Counted from the stretch's first letter, positions 38,201 to 49,944 are shown. The stretch: DNA of 64,000 bases from Balanoglossus misakiensis (GCA_040954595.2 CM082595.2:3162001-3226000); one strand, 5' to 3'. A program made the numbers and translations. Notes: a model not told the origin generated them from the sequence alone.

Positions 38201-41200
38201 GACGAATTCGTTGCTTTTTGTGTGGTATTGACGGTCCTACAAAGACGTACGCCATGAATTCTGTCAATTATTCTGACGTTTGCGGATGGATACATGCATG
38301 TACGTCAGGGAGACAAGGCTTCACTTGAGACTCTTCACGCCAGTGAATGTCTAAAGTAGTCCTCGTTCTTAACGCTTCTTCCTGGCTTACATTGTGTTGC
38401 AGCATGGTCATTGCGTTTCATGTGGATGTAGCATGGTTGAATTAACCTGTGTACTAGGGACATATGACTACAGGTGTTCATATTGGAAGTGTCCTGATTA
38501 CACAGGTTAAATTTCTGTGAAGTGTATTTTCCAGCTGATACATTTCCACATCTCACCTTATTGCCTATAGTTAACTTTGCATGTCAATCTATGTTAGTAC
38601 ATTGTACTTATTTGTGGTTCTCTACTGAAACGGAAATCATTGCAGATTTCTGATGGTTGCCTTTGTTTTAGTACAATACAAAAACCCACAATCAAAGTGG
38701 TGACATCAGTCATTCCCAGCATGCAATTCAGTCCACATGCTCACAAACGACGACTAACCTGGTGTAGACTGGTGTTCGGACCAATCAGAAACTACAGGTT
38801 TGAGAAGTTACAGGTGTGACTGTTCAGCTGGGCTTACATGGTTGTGGTGGGATGGGGAGGTATGGGGTGGGGGAGTTGTGGGGTGGGGGTGGGGGTGGTG
38901 TTTGAGAGACAGCTGTGTTGCATAGGTACATGCATACATGTAAAATTGTATGGTTAATAATGACGGTGGTGATGGCTGAGTGTGAGTGTGTTGGTTGGGG
39001 TGAGCTTGTGTTGTAGCCAGTGGTGGCTGGGTTAAAGGTGGTTTGACTGGGTAGATTTGAATGTGTAGGTGATTCTAGTCTTGTGGGCTGAATGTGGGTG
39101 AGGCTGCTTGCCTATGTATGCAGTGATGGGTGCAGGTAAGTATTAACAAGTGACAATTGTACAGTAGAGATGACTTGCTCCATCTCCTGTGAACATTTCA
39201 TGGGAGCAATTCACCAACGTTCTGATTCCTAGCATACCAACACACACACTACCCGATACCTCTCTTCATTTGGGCCCTCCCAGTAACACACCAACACATT
39301 CACACACATTCAGTACTATCTTCACCTAACACAGAACCTGTTAACATCAAACTGAGACACTACTCACAAAATATCTGAACTCAACTCACCTTTTCATGAA
39401 GCATTGACATGTCCCCTGTCGGCGATGCCCTGGCTGCTGGACTTCCACCAATCGCTGTGGTTATTACAGTCCGTGCACCTGCTGTACTGACCCATCCACC
39501 AATCACTGAACAAACAATAGAAAAGCTAGTTATTAATATGCAAACTTATGGTTTTGGTGTAAAATATAGATGTTATACCAAAAGTTTAAAATTTGTTGTC
39601 CCTGTAATGATCTGAATTTCTGTCCTGCTTTGATGTTAAAAATGTTGTGAATTAATTTCCACCAGAAAAAAAAATAATGGCGTAATAAATTTACCTTTGT
39701 CTTTCATTTGCGGACTATCGGCCTGGTTTGGCCGTCTCGACCCAGCACTGAGTGGCCTTGTCCGCACGGACATCGGCGGTCGTGGCATGACCGGCGCCGA
39801 TGTCTGCGACTGGGTCCATGTTGGCTGTGCGGGTGTGGCCGAACTGACCAGATACGGAAGTTGTGACGAAGCCCCTTCTGAGAAGGTTATGTTGTCGTCC
39901 ACAACTGCTATCGGTTGGCCCCACGCTGGTCTCTGTTGAACTGGTGGGTAAGTCACCTGCGAATCGAACGACACAATAGCGACTATTAGCGATTCAGTGT
40001 AACCATGGAGGGCAATTCCCTGTACAATATTTTTAACAAAGCTATTGTTTTCCTATGAAATGCACCGCGAATGAGAGGGTTAGTCGAAAATTTAATTTAG
40101 TCAACAATATAGCAAACAGAACAAAAATGTATCACGTGCACACAACAGTTTTTTGTTGACTGAAATAGTATTAGCAGAGAAAGAAAAAAGGCAAGCTTCA
40201 CAAGGCATGGATGGGCAGGGCTTTGTTACAGACTGATGATAGCTATTCTTCAACAATCCCTATTGTTCTTTTCAAGCCACCATGATACTGGACACAGAAC
40301 AGCCCGTCCCTTCACAATGGCACTGTAGGCACGGACAAGCGATTATACGCGGGCGTGTATTGATTGCGCCATTGACAGTTAGCAACGGTCACAAACACCG
40401 TCGCCAAGGCCAACAGGACAGTGGGAATTTAGTCAAGTGTGACAGTAGAAGTCACAAATTTTGAAACATTTCGGCAAAACACTACTTTTTGTCAATTTTG
40501 GCCAAGATTGAATACTTTCTTTGGACAATACAGAGCTAAACGTGAATAAAAACATAACCAATATATAAAGACTCAAAAATAATCTACAATAGTTATGTAT
40601 TTCTTTTTGTAACAAACACATACCCGGTATATAATATTTTCATTAATTTTAAATGCATATTGCAAAGCCAACTTGAGAAGATATAGATACTTATTGCCTG
40701 ACCTGACTTGTTTTGTTTTTTGTTTCCATGTATACTATCAAAATTAAAATCACCTTATCACATCATGAAACAATGCTTGATAATGATCAGCTAATTTGTC
40801 CTGACCTGTATTAAAATACAGCCCCTGTAGTTTCCTTGGTAACCACACAAACATTCTTATCATATTCCACTGTGCAAGGTTTTTGAGCCATTTCCGATAA
40901 CACATTTGGACTATTCATTTATGATTAAAACCTACTGCTGATTGACTTCGATTTTGTGGTTGTGAAGGAACTTCAAAGAAATAATCATTAAAATGTTCTA
41001 ATTAGCAACTAAGCCTGTGACAGTACACCGATACACTCCAACCTACAGACTTTGGTCTCACCCAACTGTTTCCAAAGGTGTGGCCAGACCCACATATGTG
41101 AAAACAGGTATGAGGAAAGATTACAGGCTTGAACATGGAAACAAAGCTTTATTATTCATAACAACGGAAGATTTAAAACATCGTGACTTGGCTGTATAAT

Positions 41201-44200
41201 TACATACCCCGACACACACTAGCTGCTTGTACGTACCCGACATTTGACCGCTCACGTCTACAGCCTACGCAACCAATTAACACACAAATATCTTGATTTA
41301 ATTCGACCCTACACCTCCCTGTCTATAAAGTGCACTCCACGCTGAATTGACACCATTGTGGGTCCCCACTAACTACATTCTGACCTCCCCTGAACCCATC
41401 GTCACGGTAACAACGATACCAACCAAAGGTGCTGGCATTCCTGTTGGTAACCACTGGATGTGTGGTGCGGTGTGCCCAGTAAGCCAATATGGCATGCCAT
41501 ATGTTCTGTACCGCCTCATATCTGATTTCTATCCACAAGGCTTAACTCTTTCGACCTTTAATATCCTGCTATCAATCAATCAATCCATCCTCACCAGTGA
41601 AAATAAAAGATTAAACTGGGAAACATCATAGTCATTTAGACAAACAGGTGTATATCAGACAATATGCAAATTAAGTATCCTGCACTCACCATTGGTGCAT
41701 TTTCAATTTCAAGTTCATGCGGCAATCCCGAGTATCCGAATCTGATGACATCTCCAGGAGCCAGTCTGACGGCAGCGTTCTGTACTCGGCAGTCGTTGAC
41801 GTAAGTTCCCTGTGCAGTGTTTAAATCTTGAAGTACGAAACAGTTCTCCATTTCATTGTGTTCGATTACAGCGTGTTGAAGTTCTACATTAGATGCCTGG
41901 AAACATACAAGAAAAAAGTGTGTAATTATAATAAGTATATCACTGTTTTTCTTAGAGTATTAAAGCATAACTCTACAGGCTCATAAATTTTTCACAAACC
42001 ACATAAAACATTAACACGTCCTATATAACCTGTCTAACCACAGTTGCAACAGAGGAAAAGCATTGGACCTTTCCAATTAAACCGTCCACCCAGATGCCAA
42101 TAATTAATCTTACATTACTCCACCAGTTGGTCAAAAGTCAATGGAACACTATTCCCTGTTAAGTGTTTCCTTGCTGCCATGGAAACCGTTAAACCAGATG
42201 TTCGTGATGTGACAGAGTAACACAGCAAGGAACTTAATCATTTACCAATAAACAAGAAAGAACTTTTATTACATGTTAACACATTTCACTGAACATTCCA
42301 AGAGTGTGCTAGACTGTAAGATATTGAAGTAAGACCTCACTTTGTTGACAGTGTTAAATGTGGCCGCCTTCAGCCATATTTGTTCAAGCGCACGTTGTTT
42401 GATTTGCTATTTTGCAATGTAAACGCGATAAAATAAAATCAATACCTCTACACCAGCAATGAATAAAACTGTCAGCTATTATCTGTTTTCACAAAGCCAG
42501 ACATGCTATGCTATGATTTGATAAAACAGGGACCTCAGCCAATCAAATTGGCTTCACTCACCATTTCCCCTTCAAGAGAATCATCCTTTGAGTGAAAAGT
42601 TTACTGAGAGGGAGTTATTATACAACTGGTAATTTAACATTTTATTGACCAAATTATCAGTTATTTACTATTGGACCATTATGGAGGTGACAGAAAGATT
42701 GATAAAAAAATATGGATGACTGCCAGGGGGTCTGACCATAAAGATCTTTCTGAATCAGTCATTTGTTGAAAGTAATCAACTGTCTACCCGACATGTTTGT
42801 CTTTGTATTGGGCTATTCGACCATAAAGTTACACAATGGAATGTACTAGCTTTAACACAGCAAGTGCAATGTGTGTGGAGTTTACTTTGTATTTGGAGGG
42901 CTAAGCCGCTCTTTTGTTTCATAATGACACATTTCACCCAGTACAAGGGTACTTTACAGCGAGTTTCTAATCTTACTCAAGTCCAAAGCTGATATTCTGG
43001 CAATTTGCCATTCTTATCTTAATTATTACAAGTTGAATTACTTACTCTGATGGCCAATTTTCAAAAATCTTTAGGCAAAAGTGAATCCATTGCTTTGTTT
43101 ACTGGTTTAAGCACACTCCAGGGTTTTAACATAGTGTTGACAGTACTACAGAGTGTATTTACTGCTACTTCATGTGTCCACTTGTTTCATCTTTTCAAAG
43201 GATTTCAAGTCTGTCCATGGTCTCTTAGCAATCAAGCTTTAACCCTTTGATGCCCATTTCCCTCTTTAGAGGTCTAACGTTGTCCTTTCACCAGTCAGGG
43301 TGGTTCCCCCTTGGACATTTCCCCACCAGGATATATCCCACCCAACAGTCCTGGCTGGGGGTTGGGATGAGCCTGGTGGGGAAATGTCCAGGGGGTAACT
43401 GCCCTAGAATATATTACCACATAATTGTATTCTACTGAAATAAAGTGATTTCTATAACTTTCTGACTATAACTATTCATCTATTAACTATTCATCTCGCT
43501 ATAGATAGTACCACTATAATTATGTCTTGAAGACATTGTGATCTTTTTTCTCAACACCTGGCCACTGCATGTATATCCACCAGTCACTAACTGTCATGAG
43601 TAAACATCACATAAAGAGTCTACAAATACACCACAGACATATAAAGTAGCCATTACTGAAAAAATCAACAACACTTAGTCGGTCAACATGCCTCCATAAC
43701 TACGTAACTAAGAGTCCTACAGATTCATCAGTGTCATCAAGTCCACTAATTTTGATGTATCAATGATGGAATGAAATGTCCAGGTACAACACTTTTGAAA
43801 ATAGCCCTGATCATGTCTCTTTTCAAACACTCCCTCTTTCTTATGTCTTTTCATATCCAGGAGTGGCTGTTTATGAATAAATAAAAAGATGATTCCCAGT
43901 TCAATAGGGGTCAAGATGTTTGCTTGCAGTGTGTAACAACCAGTCAGGTAGCTTGCTAATTAATTAGAAAACAATAGCCTGTGTTTATTGTTTTACATTA
44001 GAACAAAGGCCTGGGCGAACAACAAAATGTTTGCAAAGTTGACATGCAGAAACTGGTAAACGTGTTTGGTTGTCAGTGTGTATGCCAAGCCACTGTCACA
44101 GTGTCAGTAACTGCCTGATTTCTGTTGATAGTTTTAGAGCAGAAATTATGATCTTGTTTCTGCATATGAACTGCCATCATTACCACTGTGAGATGTAATA

Positions 44201-44425
44201 AAATATGTCCTTTTATGTCTGTTGTATTCTTTTACTGCCCTGCAATTGTACCCGCTTGGCATGTGTCGACATTTTTGTTAACTCACGCAAGACGGACAAC
44301 CCTGATCTGACAAATTATTTTCTTCTCACCTGTATATTGAGGTCACATCCCTCTCTACCGATGGTGGTCGCTTTCGGGGCGAGCGGAAAGGCTCCATCGG
44401 CGCTGCGGAGATATCCTTTCATCAT
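26260..44425 (-). CDS. FHAD1: Forkhead-associated domain-containing protein 1 (FHAD1) orthologue, 27 exons
   Basis: Exons in transcript order: 44330-44425, 41690-41896, 39695-39956, 39390-39505, 38009-38236, 37391-37708, 36432-36671, 35908-36180, 34599-34625, 33970-34047, 33748-33852, 33493-33600, 33073-33318, 32581-32776, 32275-32463, 32019-32146, 31297-31736, 30944-31050, 30276-30435, 29865-29997, 29396-29534, 28871-29103, 28354-28626, 27972-28085, 27538-27693, 27123-27197, 26260-26322. All phases agree, giving 1569 residues against roughly 1400 in human. The FHA domain is at the N-terminus (about 1-100; MKGYLRSADGAF, TTIGREG, FVLQDLN, APGDVIRFG). A Pro/Ser-rich linker follows, then more than 1,200 residues of coiled coil, with proline-rich interruptions (VKPPPPPKP; PALPPKPVIAPKP). 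The C-terminal segment with LPRDERERLNRE and KDALLQDYEKDLARLRQ resembles vertebrate FHAD1. The two final exons are the least certain. Two Met codons are adjacent at the start. The molecular function is poorly known; vertebrate FHAD1 is enriched in testis and ciliated tissue. Confidence 0.92.
27379..27458. repeat. Degenerate (CTGTA)n / (TGTTG)n satellite
   Basis: Imperfect pentamer repeats pass from CTGTA-type to TTGTG-type units within an FHAD1 intron. Confidence 0.75.
28231..28272 (+). repeat. Dispersed repeat family B, copy 1
   Basis: ACTCAACAAACTCACTGGTG and the next 22 bases match 50032-50073 except at about three positions, and both are followed shortly by GACTCAGA. It is in an FHAD1 intron. 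Confidence 0.6.
29635..29822. mobile_element. Short inverted-repeat element (MITE-like)
   Basis: The 18-bp arm TAGACTCTCTCACAGCCC (29645-29662) is exactly reverse-complemented at 29800-29817. GTGAC / GTCAC words lie just outside both arms, so about 188 bp behave as one inverted-repeat unit in an FHAD1 intron. There is no coding capacity and no clear target duplication. Confidence 0.6.
34251..34368. repeat. Cluster of GTCAC-N-TG / CATGTGAC words
   Basis: About five E-box-like words of the GTCACATG, GTCACCTG, GTCATGTGAC, ATCACGTGAC type occur within 118 bases of an FHAD1 intron. It could be a degenerate repeat or an E-box cluster. Confidence 0.35.
38848..38900 (+). repeat. G-rich tract with G-quadruplex potential
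   Basis: At least six runs of four or five G separated by one to several bases lie on the plus strand in an FHAD1 intron, so the FHAD1 pre-mRNA carries the C-rich complement. Confidence 0.65.
43239..43285 (-). repeat. Dispersed repeat family A, copy 2 (reverse)
   Basis: TTTAACCCTTTGATGCCC followed by CCCTCTTTAGAGGT is the diverged reverse complement of the 48281-48337 copy. It lies in FHAD1 intron 1. Confidence 0.5.
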
Positions 44426-45118
44426 GATTGTCTGTTGGCGGCGTGGAAACCTCGTTGATTTTGGCACAGACGGGTTCAATGTCGCGACTGACAGCTGCTA
44501 CAGCTCGCTGAATACACAGTTGTAACGGATGACCCGACAAAAGAGACTATTCGATTTCACTCTGGAAGAAAAATTACACACTCCGCGTAAGTCTCAGCTC
44601 ATTACTTATCTCCTTAAGTCTTCCTTGTTTCCTTGCCGAGACAATAATGTTCTGCGATCTCAGCTGACTGGTGTTCAAGGCTTAATTTTGTTGTTAAAAT
44701 AGACGGACATGTATCCCGGCTTAGTGAAATCCAAAACACTGCCGCTAAGACGTTTACGCATGCGTAATTTACCTTAGCTACAAAACAGAAAAGCTTCCTA
44801 GCAACTTGCTCGGGTAAACAAAATATTCCAGAAATGTTATCAATTAAAACGTAGCATTCATTTTTGAACTGTTAGCTGAAATAATACTATTAATGCATAC
44901 TTTTTTTCAGTTTCTTGGCATTATAATAGAACTTTCTGCTGAAATTGAAATGTCTGAGAACATAACGGGGAGTGACGTCACAGGGACAGCAATTATATCA
45001 CTGGAGTAATGATATAACGAACATTACTTGAGGTGAAAGGTGAAGGGTTGTCTGAGGTCAACTTGATTGCAGACGTATTTATCGTGTCTGGCGAGCGATT
45101 GTGACAGTGATTTTGACT
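44426..45118. promoter_or_regulatory. Shared head-to-head promoter region of FHAD1 and PARK7
   Basis: Only 693 bases separate the FHAD1 (minus) and PARK7 (plus) start codons. The interval has a 14-bp palindrome TTACGCATGCGTAA (44754-44767) with an NRF1-like core, a weak RFX X-box-like word GCTTCCTAGCAAC (44793-44805) and a full CRE TGACGTCA (44973-44980). The spacing indicates a bidirectional promoter. Factor assignments are motif-based inference. Confidence 0.65.
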
Positions 45119-45717
45119 ATGGCAGTTCGCAGGGCCCTTGTTATCCTAGCTGAAGGAGCCGAAGAGATGGAAATGGTGATCTCGACGGACGTATTGCGAC
45201 GGGGAGGAGTAAGATGCGCTCTAAAAATCAATCGAGAATGCACAAGTTGCAAGCTTACAAGTTTCTACAGACAATAAACAATGGGGAAATATACACGAGT
45301 GGTGTGTCAATTACTCATTTATCATTGTTGTTTTTCTGTGAAGTCTGTTTTTCCTTTTATCTTACTCAAGATCAAAGTCACAGTTGCTGGTTTGAGCGGC
45401 CCACAAGCAGTGAAATGCAGCCGAGATGTTGTCATCACACCAGATAAAAGTCTTGAAGATGCAGTCAAAGATGTTAGTAACAAAACAAACATATCTGCAT
45501 TTGTAACTTTTGATAATGTCATTATATTTTGATCCATATCAACCGCTATTACAGTTTGCTTGGTTATGTCTAGATTTATATGATCTGCATCAACAATAAT
45601 AAAGTTTGTTTTCCTAGCTGTGTTGTTAATATTTTATTGCCAATTACAGGGTCCGTATGATGCTGTTGTCTTGCCTGGTGGGGCAATGGGATCTCAAAAT
45701 CTTGCTGCAGTAAGTAG

Positions 45718-45792
<75 letters not shown>

Positions 45793-46590
45793 ACAACAAC
45801 AACAACATGATTCCTCTGTAATTATCAGATTTTAATAGAAAAAACTCAAGATCAGAGCTCTAATTGCACTATTTTTTCTATCTTTTTAAACAGTCTGCAG
45901 CAGTTGGAGATGTTCTGAAGACACACGACTCTGCTGGGAAACTGATTACTGCAATCTGTGCAGGTTGGTAGTGGTTGATCTTTGTATGTGGACGCGTTCT
46001 CCTATAATATCTGAGCTTTTTTATCTATAGAAATGCCCAAGTTAAGAAGTATAGGCCTTTAAGAAAATATTCAATGTGTACATTGAAATTGCCAAATGTA
46101 TCATGATATGTTGACCAGGAATGGCATTGAACATTCATCTATGACAAATAAAATTTATTGTTGTTTTATCTTATAGGTCCTACAGCTTTGTTGAGCCACT
46201 CTATTGGCAAAGGAAAGTCACTGACCTCTCACCCTGGTGTCAAAGATAAACTGGCAGGTAAAAATTGATTTGCTTTTCACAGTAATACTGGGCATTCCAG
46301 TGCCTAGGGCTGAAATTTAAATGTTTCCATGAATCGACTGAAATTTGACAAGGAAATCAATTTTCAAGAAGATAGTTGGTGAAATTTACAATGTGTGTAA
46401 CTCGCTATTTTCCCTCCCATTTTTGCCAGGTGATTACAAGTACAGCGAAGACAGAGTTGTTGTTGATGGGAATATGATCACCAGCCGTGGCCCCGGCACC
46501 ACTTTCGAGTTTGCCCTGGCCATTGTGGAGGCACTCAGAGGCAAAGAAGAAAGAGAGAAAATTATTCCCCCAATGCTTGTAAAGTTGTGA
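45119..46590 (+). CDS. PARK7: Parkinson disease protein 7 / DJ-1 orthologue, 6 exons
   Basis: Exons 45119-45208, 45371-45472, 45650-45709, 45894-45963, 46177-46257 and 46430-46590 give 187 residues (human 189) with consistent phases. DJ-1 is a small homodimeric protein of the DJ-1/PfpI superfamily, involved in oxidative stress sensing and detoxification of reactive carbonyls in cytosol and mitochondria. The reactive cysteine falls exactly at residue 106 in [12 protein letters not shown], the interacting glutamate at E18 in AEGAEEME, and H126 in TSHP is also retained. The strand [17 protein letters not shown], the nucleophile-elbow region and the C-terminal [20 protein letters not shown] are all intact. 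There is no truncation or odd residue, so activity is expected. It is transcribed divergently from FHAD1 and is followed in the same direction by a lectin gene. Confidence 0.97.
45721..45806. repeat. (CAT)n then (CAA)n microsatellite
   Basis: About 23 CAT units followed by about five CAA units directly after exon 3 of PARK7. It is intronic, so the apparent poly-histidine reading is not translated. Confidence 0.95.
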
Positions 46591-47943
46591 ATGATGAGTT
46601 AGTGACCAGACTGAAGTGTAAAAAACAAAAAAAAAACAAATTATGATGCGATCAGGAACGATCAGGAATGTTGATCTGCAACTTCTTTGTGCTGGTACAC
46701 TTTTGTCACGTGAGAAATACATTTCTCGAGAAAGTTTCAATTTCTGAAGACTGTTAGCTTAGTGCATAGAGTTATTCAACAGATCAATATCTCTCAAGAG
46801 GTATAGGCTAGGTTTCTGCATTTCTATCATCCGTCTGCTTTACAAGATCACTGTTCTTGTTTATATCTACACATTACAGTGGCCACATCTACACATGATG
46901 AATTCCAAACAAGAGGTGCTTATCCTCGGGCTGTTCCCATATGTCAGTGTGTCTTTTGTGTACTGATCGAGACCCAACATGGTTGGAAACTGATTCAAAC
47001 CATGCGGACAGTCTGTGACAGTAATCCACTGTATGTCAAAACTCAACAAAGCAGAATGAGGATTAAAGATTATCAAGCGTGGAAATTTTAATCTTTACAT
47101 TGATTAAAGTTACAATCTTAAAACCACCTGGTCTGATAGTGTCATTTGTCATCTGATTTTATGATTTGTGTGTCATATTAACAGCTAATATGTATAATGT
47201 ATTATTTTTGGAGCTTGTATCATCAATCCAGAAAGGCAGAATCTCATTTCTTGAAACTTGATACAGACAGTGATCATAAAAATACACTGAGAGACATTTA
47301 GCAGCGTAAAGTCAAGTAACTGCTGATCTGCGTGCCAATATTACATGCGTGTGTTGAATATATTCACCAATGATGGACATTCAAACCAAGCCAGGTGGCT
47401 GGAAGATTAACAGTTATAATATTTTGCTACTGTAGAAACTGAAGGCAGCTCGGGAGGCAGCTATAAGTCTGACTTTCATCATACAAATAATTACATTTTT
47501 TCCGAAACTCAAGAGGCTTCCGACAAGCCCCATATTGAGCTTAGTTGGTACGAAGCGACAAGCAACATAACGGATTTCAGGGGACGTCACTCTGTTCGAA
47601 CGAAATGGCCAGAAAAAAAAGATGAAGGTAATCTAACGTGAGCAGAGGAGACCTCCCCTGTAGGACATTATTAATAAATACACATTTGCCTGACTCTAAA
47701 ACACCTTCCTTCAAAGAGGCGAAGATCTGGTGGAAGTTGCTGATAAGGTAAGAGAAATTATACTATAGCCCTTGGGAAATAGTTCATAAAACAATACATT
47801 TAACATTGTTAATGATGTACAAGCTTGTGACTATTATTCTCCTCCATAATTTGTGCACTTGTTCTCTCACACTTTGTGACTATTTGTCCTGACAACTGGC
47901 CATGTAAATATACCTAAACATACTCTTTTATTTCAGAAACAAA
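46591..47943 (+). other. PARK7 3' UTR, intergenic DNA and lectin 5' UTR
   Basis: No coding exon was recognised. The left part should be PARK7 3' UTR; an ATTAAA near 47103 could be its signal. A likely non-coding first exon of the lectin ends at 47747 (GATAAG followed by GTAAGAG), and its second exon begins at 47937 after a TTATTTCAG acceptor, seven bases before the start codon. Confidence 0.45.
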
Positions 47944-48834
47944 ATGGATCTCCGAATAGTTCTTATTCTTCTTGCCGGAGCTGTGTTAGAAACAACACAG
48001 AATGTAATGTTATCTACCTTTATTTGCCGAATATGATGCACAAAGTGACTTGTAATACAAAACAACAAACCATGTCGTTTTCAATGATGTACATGGCAGC
48101 AGTTTCACTCTGCTTGATATCTCTAAAACCAAGTTACCTTAATGCTAATTACAATCTCTACATTTTTCCCATTGCCTTCTGCTGCACAGAACTGCCCACG
48201 TAAGTGCCAAGTCAAATTCAATAGCAATATCTGATGCAAAAGTGGATGATACGTTTTTCCATTGGTTCAGTCTAAACCCATTGTTTTCTATGGGAAGGTT
48301 GTACCTCTAAAGAGGGAACTGGGGGTGAAAGGGTTAATATAGTTATAGGCGTGTACTGAATAGAAATAAACTCGGTTTTCACACATATATTTTGTTGTAT
48401 ATTTCCGGCCAGCATCATTCTGTTTGTGTAAGAGATATGAGGTGCACTGTCAGATGCCCGCAAATGCCAACACTGCAGGATTGACGTACTACCAATATGC
48501 CCAGCAGAAGTGCGCGGAACGGGGTGGCTACGTGGCTAACCTGCTGACTGCAACAGTCAACTCCAAGGTGAAGGAATTCATCGCGCAAGAAGGTCTTGAT
48601 GGACCCCCCTGCATCGACAAATACGGGTTCTTCATCAGCTTGGGTGATTCCAACGCTGAGGGGGTGTACGTCTGGGGCAACGGACAGCCAATATGTCGGG
48701 ACGCCTTCACAGATTGGGCCATGAATGAACCAAACAATAATGACAGAAGAAACCCCGATGGACAGGACTGTGTACAACTCTGGTACATACTTATAATTGT
48801 ATATTGGACAATGTTATCTTACAAACTGAATGAG

Positions 48835-48871
<37 letters not shown>

Positions 48872-49826
48872 GACTGACTGACTGACTGACTAACTGACTT
48901 ACTTAATTAATTATTAAGTGCATTCATAACTAAAGTTAACATTGTTAATTTACTAAGTAGGTAAGTAAGGACTGGTAAGTAAGTCTATTCATATATACTG
49001 GTATTTCTAACTATTAAATTGAATAATGTATAATGTTGATTCAGTCTGCCTAGAATTAATTACACAGTTATTTATTTAATTAAAATTATTTACATGCAAA
49101 ACAAGCTGAATGGAGTTGATTAAATAATTAGTTGTATTTGTGTACTTAATTTGCATGTGGCATATTTGTAACAATGAATTGGAATATGCATGAAAAGTCC
49201 AGTTTAATTTTCAGGTTTGACTGCCATTTTTTACTGATTCCATTGCGTGTTGATATTTCAGGTACAGATTTGGTCACAATGGTAAATGGGACGACGAGTA
49301 CTGCAATTTCAGACCAAAGGGTTTCATCTGTGAAATTCCAAGTAAGTTCTAACTTATTTTAATCAGTAAACCTTTATATGGATGAAAACACATACATACA
49401 TACATACATACATACATACATACATACATACATACATACATACATACATACATACATACATACATACATACATACATACATACATACATACATACATACA
49501 TACATACATACATACATACATACATACATACATACATACATACATACATACATACATACATACATACATACATACATACATACATACATACATACATACA
49601 TACATACATACATACATAGAAAATGCAAATGACGTCGATCTTAGGTATGTGGATGTATGTATGTTACAGATAGACATGTATCCACACACACACATACAAA
49701 CAAACACACATACAAATGCTACATGTACATACAAGCCTTTAAGGATTAATTACTTTAAAATGTGATATATTATTCACCATTTCTGTTGCAGACCACTGTT
49801 GTTGCAGTCCTGATGCAAAGGCCTAA
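47944..49826 (+). CDS. Secreted C-type lectin with EPN motif, 5 coding exons
   Basis: Exons 47944-48003, 48190-48199, 48413-48782, 49262-49341 and 49792-49826 give 184 residues with consistent phases. Residues 1-20 form a signal peptide (MDLRIVLILLAGAVLETTQN). A single C-type lectin-like domain covers about 27-173. The canonical disulfide cysteines are C57, C143, C161 and C170, with an extra N-terminal pair (from C27, C29 and C36). The calcium/sugar site has E129-P130-N131, the mannose-type motif, and W156-D157-D158 where WND is usual. The tail is HCCCSPDAKA, with a CCC cluster. Such single-domain secreted lectins bind glycans extracellularly and are often in mucus, immunity or egg coats. Ligand and tissue are unknown. 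Exon 2 is only 10 bases long and is supported by its splice sites and frame alone. Confidence 0.88.
48281..48337 (+). repeat. Dispersed repeat family A, copy 3
   Basis: This starts TTGTTTTCTATGG and ends GTGAAAGGGTTAA, in an intron of the lectin gene. It has relatives at 20170-20225 and, reversed, at 43239-43285. Confidence 0.6.
48835..48905. repeat. (TTAC)n / (TGAC)n microsatellite
   Basis: Tetranucleotide units change from TTAC to TGAC part-way. The tract starts about 50 bases after the main lectin-domain exon. Confidence 0.95.
49391..49618. repeat. (CATA)57 microsatellite
   Basis: A perfect 228-base tract of 57 CATA units in the last lectin intron. Open frames across it in several phases are artefacts. 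Confidence 0.98.
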
Positions 49827-49938
49827 AAAAAGAAGATCAGGACACTTATCAACTGCCAAGATCAGACATATAGTTACCATGCAATAGTTAATTGGATTAG
49901 CATGCATCCTGAAAAAGTGATGGGATTTCTTAGTATTT

Positions 49939-49944
49939 AATAAA
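49939..49944 (+). promoter_or_regulatory. Polyadenylation signal of the lectin gene
   Basis: AATAAA lies 113 bases after the lectin stop codon. Confidence 0.65.

Noticed and set aside
45620-45835. Apparent poly-histidine protein
   Set aside because: It is PARK7 exon 3 read through its donor into a (CAT)n intronic repeat.
49349-49765. Overlapping open frames of repeated tetrapeptides on both strands
   Set aside because: They are translations of the (CATA)n microsatellite and lie in an intron of the lectin gene.
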